Position numbers and translations under genes: made by a program
The notes under the pieces: generated by a model
The model's input: only the letters and a program-made list of their open reading frames with translations
Told to the model about the DNA's origin: nothing
The model's database searches: none
Shown: piece after piece, positions 58,425-64,000 of the stretch
Layout of the letters: the number at the start of each line of letters is the position of its first letter
Numbering within the stretch: position 1 is the stretch's first letter
NCBI RefSeq assembly: GCF_037996645.1
Contig: NZ_JBBMXV010000004.1
Location: forward strand, 521,684-585,683
DNA from: Halalkalicoccus tibetensis
Lineage (GTDB): Archaea; Halobacteriota; Halobacteria; Halobacteriales; Halalkalicoccaceae
DNA length: 64,000 nucleotides
Reading direction: 5' to 3'

Positions 58425-60863
58425 CTACTCCTCGAGCTTCGCGCGTATCTTCTCGGCGGTGATCGGGAGGTCGCTCACCCGGACGCCGACCGCGCGGCGG
58501 ATCGCGTTGCTCAATGCCGGCGGGACGCCGTTGACCGGGATCTCGGCCACCGATTTCGCGCCGAACGGGCCCGTCGGCTCGTGGGTCTCGACCAGGATCG
58601 ACTCGAGGGGCGGCTGGTCGGCCGTCGTCGGCATCCCGTAGTCGCGAAAGCCGAGGACCTCCGGCGTGCCGTCCTCGTCGAACGAGAACCCCGCGGAGGT
58701 GGCTAGCTCATAACTCATGTGCATCGCGCCCTCGACCTGTCCCTCCGCGAGCGCCGGGTTGATGGCGACGCCACAGTCGACCGCGAAGACGAGCTTGTGG
58801 ACCTCAAACTCGCCGGTCTCCTCGTTCACGGTCACGTCGGCGAACTGGGCGCCGAACGGCGGCGGGGACTCGTCCGTCGAGAAGCTCGCCTGTCCCATCA
58901 CCTGCGCGCGCACCTCGTCGCCGTAGATGGACTCGTAGCCGACCTCCTCGAGCGTGACCGACTCGCCGGTCCGCTCGGAGCGAACCGCCCCGTTCTGCGT
59001 CTCGAGCGCGTCGGCCGGCTCCTCGAGCATTCGCGAGGCGAACTCGAGCAGCTGATCGCGCGCGTCCTCGGCGGCCGCCTTCACCGCGCTCCCGGTGACG
59101 TAGGTCGTCGAGGAGGCGTACGCGCCGTAGTCGAACGGCGAGACATCAGTGTCAGAGGGCTGGACGAGGACGTCCTCCGGGCGGGCCCCGAGCACCTCCG
59201 CGGCGATCTGGGCCATCGCGGTGTCGGCCCCGGGGCCGATGTCGACGGCCCCGGTCTGGAGGATGAACGAGCCGTCCTCGTTCATCTTGACGTGGGCCGC
59301 GCCGAGCTCGTCGCCGGCGACGCCGCTCTTCTGTGCGGTGAGCGCGACGCCGCAGGCCCGATGGAGGTGGTCCTCCTCGGGCTGTTCGATCTCGTCCCAG
59401 CCGATCGCGGCCTTCCCGCGGGCGATACAGTCATCGAGCCCGCACGAGCGGATCCGGCGGACGTGCTCGCCCTTCATCGTGATGCCCGAGACGGCCTCGA
59501 GGTCGCCCTCCGCGATGAGGTTCCGCGAGCGCAGCTCGATGGGGTCCATCCCCAGCTCGTGGGCGACCTCGTCCAGGTGGCCCTCGAGGGCGAAGTGTCC
59601 CTGGGGCGCGCCGTAGCCGCGGATCGCGCCCCCGACCGGGAGGTTCGTGTGGACGGCCGTCATCTCGAATCGGACGTTCGGCGTGTGGGCGTACAGCGGC
59701 AGGGGCTTCGTGCCGATGGAGCCGGGAACCGTCCGCCCGTGGGGGCCGTACGCGCCGGAGTTCGTCGTCGCCGACATGTCGAGCGCCTCGATGTCGCCCT
59801 CGTCGGTAACGACGCTTCGCAGACGAACGCGGGCGGGCCGGCGCGAGCGCAGCGCGTAGAACTGCTCGCGACGCGTCGTCTCCAGTTTCACGGGTCGGTC
59901 CGCGGCCTCCATCAGCGCGACCGTGATCGGCTCGATCAGCATCGACTGCTTGGCGCCGAACCCGGCGCCGATCCGCGGCTTCGACACTCTCACGTCCCGG
60001 ATCGGGAGGTCGAACAGGTGTGCGAGCTGCCGGCGCGTGTGGTAGGGTACCTGCGTGCTCGAGACGAGGTGAATGCGGTCGTCCTCGTCGCGACGCGCGA
60101 TCGTCGTGTGGGGTTCGGGGACGCAGTGGGACTGGTACGGCGTCTCCCACTCGGTCTCGGTGACGAGCCAGTCGTCCCTGGTCGCCACCTCCTCGAACGC
60201 CGCGTCGACGTCGCCGATCTCGCCCTCCTCGTGGGCCTCGACGTTCCGCTCGTAGTCCGCGCCGGGCTGGGCGTTCTCGATTTCGGCGGGGTCGTGGATC
60301 CGCGGCGCGTCGGGCTCGGTCGCTGCCTCGGGATCGAGGACGGGCTCCAGCTCCTCGTAGCTGACGTCGATCGCTCTGATCGCCCTGTCGGCGACGGCGC
60401 GGCTCTCGGCGGCGACGGCGGCGATCGGGTCGCCGACGAACCGCACCTTCCGCCGGAGGACAGTCAGGTCCCACGGGCTCGGCTCGGGGTACGACTGGCC
60501 CGCGGAGGTGTAGGTGGCGTCGGGCACCGCCTCGGAGTCGGGGGTGATGACGGCGTGGACGCCCTCCATCTCCTCGGCGGCGCTCGTGTCGAGCTCCGTT
60601 ACGTACCCGTGGGCGATATCCGACCGGAGGACCGCCGCCTCGGCGAGCTCCGGGAAGTTCCGCGCGTAGTCGGCGGTGTACTTCGACTCGCCCGTGACGA
60701 TCTTCCGGGCGTCGTTCTTCTCCTCGCGCTTCGAGATCGCTTGGCGTTCCTCCGCCGACTTCCGGTTGTTCGGCGTTTCGTCCCACTCCATCGGATGTTC
60801 GTCCTCGGCGGCCGTCGACTGTCGTTTCTCGTCGTCGTCCCGCGGTTCGTCAGTTCTGCTCAT
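58425..60863 (-). CDS. Xanthine dehydrogenase, molybdopterin-binding (large) subunit
   Basis: An 812-residue molybdenum hydroxylase subunit. After an acidic leader it shows KIVTGESKYTADY, FVGDPIAAVAAES, the Mo-cofactor contact IGAGFGAKQSMLIEPI, NLPVGGAIRGYGAPQ, GVAINPALAEGQVEGA and the C-terminal GPFGAKSVAEIPVNG with the expected catalytic Glu. Its start overlaps the stop of the 2Fe-2S subunit by ATGA. Xanthine is the probable substrate because urate degradation genes surround it. Aldehyde or CO dehydrogenases share this fold. No FAD-binding subunit is present in the window. Confidence 0.9.
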   Translation of the reverse strand: MSRTDEPRDDDEKRQSTAAEDEHPMEWDETPNNRKSAEERQAISKREEKNDARKIVTGESKYTADYARNFPELAEAAVLRSDIAHGYVTELDTSAAEEMEGVHAVITPDSEAVPDATYTSAGQSYPEPSPWDLTVLRRKVRFVGDPIAAVAAESRAVADRAIRAIDVSYEELEPVLDPEAATEPDAPRIHDPAEIENAQPGADYERNVEAHEEGEIGDVDAAFEEVATRDDWLVTETEWETPYQSHCVPEPHTTIARRDEDDRIHLVSSTQVPYHTRRQLAHLFDLPIRDVRVSKPRIGAGFGAKQSMLIEPITVALMEAADRPVKLETTRREQFYALRSRRPARVRLRSVVTDEGDIEALDMSATTNSGAYGPHGRTVPGSIGTKPLPLYAHTPNVRFEMTAVHTNLPVGGAIRGYGAPQGHFALEGHLDEVAHELGMDPIELRSRNLIAEGDLEAVSGITMKGEHVRRIRSCGLDDCIARGKAAIGWDEIEQPEEDHLHRACGVALTAQKSGVAGDELGAAHVKMNEDGSFILQTGAVDIGPGADTAMAQIAAEVLGARPEDVLVQPSDTDVSPFDYGAYASSTTYVTGSAVKAAAEDARDQLLEFASRMLEEPADALETQNGAVRSERTGESVTLEEVGYESIYGDEVRAQVMGQASFSTDESPPPFGAQFADVTVNEETGEFEVHKLVFAVDCGVAINPALAEGQVEGAMHMSYELATSAGFSFDEDGTPEVLGFRDYGMPTTADQPPLESILVETHEPTGPFGAKSVAEIPVNGVPPALSNAIRRAVGVRVSDLPITAEKIRAKLEE

Positions 60864-61366
60864 TCGTCCGTACCCCGAACCAGGCCGCCGTCCGTGGCGA
60901 CGCCCTCCTCGCCCATCCGGCCGGCGGCGTCCTGGACGGCGTCGATGATCTTCTCGTAGCCGGTGCACCGACAGAGGTTCTCGGAGAGCGCCTCGCGGAT
61001 CTCGGCCTCGGTCGGGTCGGGGTTCTCCGCGAGCAGGCTCCGCGACTGCATGATCATGCCGGGAATGCAGAAGCCACACTGGAGCGCGGCGTTGTCGACG
61101 AACGCCGCCTGGACGGGGTGGAGGTCGTCCTGGGAGCCGAGCCCCTCGATGGTCTCGATGTCCGTTCCGTCGATCGTCGCGACCGGCTTGATACAGGACC
61201 GTTCGGGCTCGCCGTCGACCGCGACCGTACAGAAACCGCAGTTGCCCGTATCACAGCCGCGTTTCGCGCCGGTGTAGCCGTTGCGCCGGAGGACGTCGAG
61301 AAGCGAGTCGGAGCGTTCGGCTTCGAACGTTCGTTCGACCCCGTTCAGCGTAACGTCTATTTCCAT
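60860..61366 (-). CDS. Xanthine dehydrogenase, 2Fe-2S subunit
   Basis: A 168-residue iron-sulfur protein with two clusters. The plant-ferredoxin-type cluster ligands are in RGCDTGNCGFCTV plus a later Cys in SCIKPV; the second cluster ligands are in QCGFCIPGM and NLCRCTGYEKI. It carries electrons from the molybdenum centre to an FAD subunit or another acceptor. The gene starts the minus-strand operon. Its promoter faces the XdhC gene 60 bases away. Confidence 0.94.
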   Translation of the reverse strand: MEIDVTLNGVERTFEAERSDSLLDVLRRNGYTGAKRGCDTGNCGFCTVAVDGEPERSCIKPVATIDGTDIETIEGLGSQDDLHPVQAAFVDNAALQCGFCIPGMIMQSRSLLAENPDPTEAEIREALSENLCRCTGYEKIIDAVQDAAGRMGEEGVATDGGLVRGTDE

Positions 61367-61426
61367 GGATATGGCACTATCGTGCGCGACGATAACACAT
61401 ATATGTGCCGGTCGGGTAGCTGATCC

Positions 61427-62587
61427 ATGCACACAGCGGCGGATTCGTGGAGTACCACGACGCCCGAGCTGTTCGAGCGGATCCGGCACGCGGTCGAGGA
61501 CGGTCGCCCGCTCGCGGTCGCGACCGTCGTCGACGTCGAGGCGGCCGCCTACCGGCGACCGGGCGGCAGGATGCTGATCGAGCCCGACGGGACGACCTAC
61601 GGCGGGATCACCGCCGGCTGTCTCGAAGGGCCGTTACGGGAGGTCGCGGGCGACGTCCTCGAATCGGGGGCCGCGACCGTCGTCACCTACGACCTCACCG
61701 AGGACGACGGCTGGGGGCTGGGAATCGGCTGCAACGGCGTCATCGACGTCCTCGTCGAGCCCGTCGACGGCTCCTGGCGGCGAGCGGTCGACGCGTACGC
61801 GAACCGCGAGGCGTGTAGCCTCGTCACGGCGGTCGAGAGCACCGACCCGTCGATACCGATCGGAGCGCGGACCACTGTGGGAAGCCACGGATCGGGTTCC
61901 GACGACCAGCCCGTCGACGACCGGGCCTCGCTTCCCCCGTCGATCGTCGACGGCGTCGCGGCCCGTGGGCGGGCGTGTGCGGCCACGGGGGACGTCGATC
62001 GGATCCGGGTTCCGACGGAGGCGGGCGAGGTCGTGCTCGTCGTCGACGGCATCGAGCCGCCACACCGGCTGGTGGTGTTCGGCAGCCAGCCGGACGTCCG
62101 ACCGGTGACGCAGCTCGCGGCTCGGGTCGGCCTCCGGGTGACGGTCGCGACGGCCCGCGGTGCCCGGGCGACCGACGACGCCTTCCCCGCGGCCGAGCGC
62201 GTGCTGTCGGTCCATCCCTCGGAGCTGGCCGACGTCGGGCTCGACGGGCGGACCTCCGTCGTCATCATGTCGCACAACTTCGTCGACGACGGGCTCGCCC
62301 TCGAGGCGGCGCTCGGGTCGGAGACGCCCTATATCGGTCTAATGGGGCCTCGCAAACGGTTCGAGGAGCTCCGGGCAGCGCTCGAGGAGGACGGCGTCGA
62401 GCTGTCGGCGGACGACCGCGAGCGGATCGCGACCCCGGTCGGCCTCGATCTGGGCGGCGGCGAGCCGATGGAGATCGCGCTGAGCATCGTCTCGGAGGTC
62501 GTCGCGGTCGGGAACGGTCGCGACGGCGGCCGACTCGTGGACGGGACGGGCCCCGTTCACGAGCGCCGTTCGGTCTCACGGGAGTGA
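61427..62587 (+). CDS. xdhC: XdhC family molybdenum hydroxylase maturation factor
   Basis: A 386-residue protein. The XdhC/CoxI N-terminal domain shows RRPGGRMLIEPDGTTYGGITAGCLEGPL and GIGCNGVIDVLVEP. The C-terminal domain is Rossmann-like (RLVVFGSQPDVRPV; VIMSHNFVDDGLALEAAL; YIGLMGPRKRFEEL). XdhC helps insert the sulfurated molybdenum cofactor into xanthine dehydrogenase. It is divergent from the dehydrogenase operon. Confidence 0.93.
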   Translation: MHTAADSWSTTTPELFERIRHAVEDGRPLAVATVVDVEAAAYRRPGGRMLIEPDGTTYGGITAGCLEGPLREVAGDVLESGAATVVTYDLTEDDGWGLGIGCNGVIDVLVEPVDGSWRRAVDAYANREACSLVTAVESTDPSIPIGARTTVGSHGSGSDDQPVDDRASLPPSIVDGVAARGRACAATGDVDRIRVPTEAGEVVLVVDGIEPPHRLVVFGSQPDVRPVTQLAARVGLRVTVATARGARATDDAFPAAERVLSVHPSELADVGLDGRTSVVIMSHNFVDDGLALEAALGSETPYIGLMGPRKRFEELRAALEEDGVELSADDRERIATPVGLDLGGGEPMEIALSIVSEVVAVGNGRDGGRLVDGTGPVHERRSVSRE

Positions 62588-62625
62588 AACGGACTGGGCC
62601 GGGCCCTCGCCGGCGCGGAGCCGGC

Positions 62626-63126
62626 TCAGTCGAGGGCGCCGAACCCCTCCTCGCGCATCAGTTCGGCGACCCGTTCCGGGTTCCGGTACGCCGCGAGGAG
62701 GGCGAACTCGCGGGCGTCCGTCTTCGCGACCTCGTTCGTGTCGAGCTGTTCGGCGAGCGCGCTCCTGAACTCGCCCTCCCGGTTCGCGACCTCGTCCCGA
62801 ACGTGGATCTCCAGGCGAGTCCCCCGTTCGTCACCGACGTTGCTCCGCCGGACGAAGTACGGGTACTCCTCCGAGGGTGCGGACGCCGTCGCCGGTTCCT
62901 CCGCTGACGCTCGATTCGACGCCTGCCGTTCGGGCTGATCGCCCGTGTCGCCGGCGTGCTCGCTCGCGGGGCCTCCCGAGGACTGTCCCGGGTCGTCGGA
63001 CCCTGATTCGTCAGTCTCCGACCGGGACTCGACTGATTCGTCCGTGCCGTTCTCCTCCTCCTCATCCTCACTCTCGCCACCCCCGCCGAAATCGAGGTTG
63101 CCGGAGCCGGACTTGAAGTTGGTCAT
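62626..63126 (-). CDS. Acidic protein coupled to ParA
   Basis: A 166-residue protein. Residues 1-85 are Glu-, Asp-, Ser- and Gly-rich and disordered. Residues 86-166 form a compact domain (YPYFVRRSNVGDERGTRLEIHV; ALLAAYRNPERVAELM). Its ATG overlaps the stop of the ParA-like gene by four bases. It may serve as a partition partner that binds DNA or ParA, as small proteins behind ParA genes often do. No family recognised. Confidence 0.7.
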   Translation of the reverse strand: MTNFKSGSGNLDFGGGGESEDEEEENGTDESVESRSETDESGSDDPGQSSGGPASEHAGDTGDQPERQASNRASAEEPATASAPSEEYPYFVRRSNVGDERGTRLEIHVRDEVANREGEFRSALAEQLDTNEVAKTDAREFALLAAYRNPERVAELMREEGFGALD

Positions 63127-64000
63127 ACGGTCGCCCCCGTCGTGGCGACGTCCCGAAGGTCGATCGTTCGGTTCCCGTAGCCCTGGATCTCGAGCTCCAG
63201 TACGGGATCGACCTCGGCCTCGAACGTCTCGGTCGCGACGAACCGCGCGAGCTCGAACAGCTTCCGCAGGGTCTCGACCTCCCGATCACGGACGCGGCGC
63301 TGGCCCGGCTCGCTCACCATCTCCCCGTCCCGCTCGAACGTCTTCCAGCGCTCCTCGATCACCTTGAACGCCGATCCCCGCGCCTCCCACATCGCGTCCA
63401 TGAGGCTCTCCCGGTTGCCGATGGTGACCGGCGTCGCGAACGACTCCGTGCTCTCGAAGCGGTCGCGATACTGCCGGTGGGCGTTGGTCTGCCCGACGCC
63501 CGACGGAACGACACAGGAGAGCCCGATCTCGATGTCAAGCTGGCGCTCCATGTTCCCGACGAGCTCCTCGAGCCCCTCCAGACTCAGGTTCCCCTTCCCG
63601 GCCGGCTTGACGGGCGCGATGAGCGTCCGAAGGGCGAAGATCGCGTTGTAGAGCAGGTCCTCCGCGCGCGCGTTCGGGTCGATGAGGACGGCGTCGTACT
63701 CCTCGTAGAGCTCCTCGCGCTCCCACAGCAGGTCGTACAGCAGTTCGAAGCGGGGGTACTCCTCGCGGCTCATGTTCTTCATCCCGATCTCATAGGAGAT
63801 CTTCTGCTCCAGGTTCGAGGTGAAGTCGCCGAGCATGTCGTGGCTCGGAACGATGTCGACGCCCTCGGCCGTCGTTTCGATCAGGTCCCGGAACTCGCCG
63901 TCCGGCATGTCGAGGACGTGTTTCACCAGGTTGTCCGCGTCGGGATCGCTCCGACGGCTGCCGGCGTCGAAGAGGCTGGTCAGGTTCCCCTCCTGTGGAT
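63123..64000 (-). CDS. ParA family ATPase (partial, cut by right edge)
   Basis: The C-terminal 292 codons are visible. YDAVLIDPNARAEDLLYNAI is the Walker B region of the deviant Walker ParA/MinD class, and LIAPVKPAGKGNLSLEGLEEL follows as in archaeal ParA proteins. The Walker A motif lies beyond the edge. It should be a partition or chromosome-positioning ATPase. Overlap with the acidic gene marks an operon. Confidence 0.8.
   Translation of the reverse strand, partial: PQEGNLTSLFDAGSRRSDPDADNLVKHVLDMPDGEFRDLIETTAEGVDIVPSHDMLGDFTSNLEQKISYEIGMKNMSREEYPRFELLYDLLWEREELYEEYDAVLIDPNARAEDLLYNAIFALRTLIAPVKPAGKGNLSLEGLEELVGNMERQLDIEIGLSCVVPSGVGQTNAHRQYRDRFESTESFATPVTIGNRESLMDAMWEARGSAFKVIEERWKTFERDGEMVSEPGQRRVRDREVETLRKLFELARFVATETFEAEVDPVLELEIQGYGNRTIDLRDVATTGATV

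Overview
The window comes from a haloarchaeon (class Halobacteria). The DNA is strongly GC-rich, the proteins are rich in Asp and Glu, secreted proteins carry twin-arginine signals (often with a lipobox), and many genes have a TATA-like element about 25-30 bases before the start codon, as in leaderless archaeal transcripts. I cannot name the genus. No rRNA, tRNA, CRISPR array or complete insertion sequence was seen. The ParA-like gene and its overlapping acidic partner at the right edge are the kind of pair found on haloarchaeal secondary replicons, so the window may lie on a megaplasmid; this is an inference.

Region 1 (about 1-33.7 kb) is a glucuronoxylan utilisation locus. Two secreted GH10 xylanases (23.1-26.6 kb) would cut xylan outside the cell. 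Two ABC importers are represented: tandem family-1 sugar-binding lipoproteins at the left edge, and a dipeptide-type system made of two ATPases, a family-5 binding protein and one DppB-DppC fusion permease (12.3-20.5 kb). Inside the cell, GH67 alpha-glucuronidase, an unexported GH10, GH43 beta-xylosidase, GH3 and GH4 enzymes would reduce the oligomers to xylose and (methyl)glucuronate. Xylose then enters the oxidative route: Gfo/Idh-type xylose dehydrogenase, enolase-superfamily xylonate dehydratase and a semialdehyde dehydrogenase. Glucuronate goes through glucuronate isomerase (uxaC), a short-chain dehydrogenase and mannonate dehydratase (uxuA). ThuA-like, RraA-like and a second Gfo/Idh protein fill the rest. 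No transcription factor gene was recognised in this 33 kb.

Region 2 (about 34-44.2 kb) holds mixed functions: two haloarchaeal hypotheticals, methylglyoxal synthase, a membrane-anchored P-loop kinase-like protein, a pair of MgtE-type half transporters, a PAS-GAF histidine kinase, a VOC-family dioxygenase, a DAACS symporter and an AbrB-PhoU regulator.

Region 3 (about 44.2-50.2 kb) looks decayed. A structured 440-base intergenic region precedes an archaea-specific SMC-related gene. It is followed by a C-terminal scrap of a beta-CASP nuclease, a truncated and frameshifted TctA permease and an internally deleted membrane-protein remnant. Intact small genes and a C45 peptidase-like gene lie among them. 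A 36-base element with only three mismatches occurs twice here, in opposite orientation.

Region 4 (50.2-62.6 kb) is a purine degradation locus: hydroxyisourate hydrolase, uricase, OHCU decarboxylase, allantoate amidohydrolase, a DUF3830 protein, an allantoinase-type amidohydrolase, an IclR regulator, an NCS2 permease, the molybdenum and 2Fe-2S subunits of a xanthine dehydrogenase, and XdhC. The route from xanthine to the products of allantoate is nearly complete, but no FAD subunit of xanthine dehydrogenase is present.
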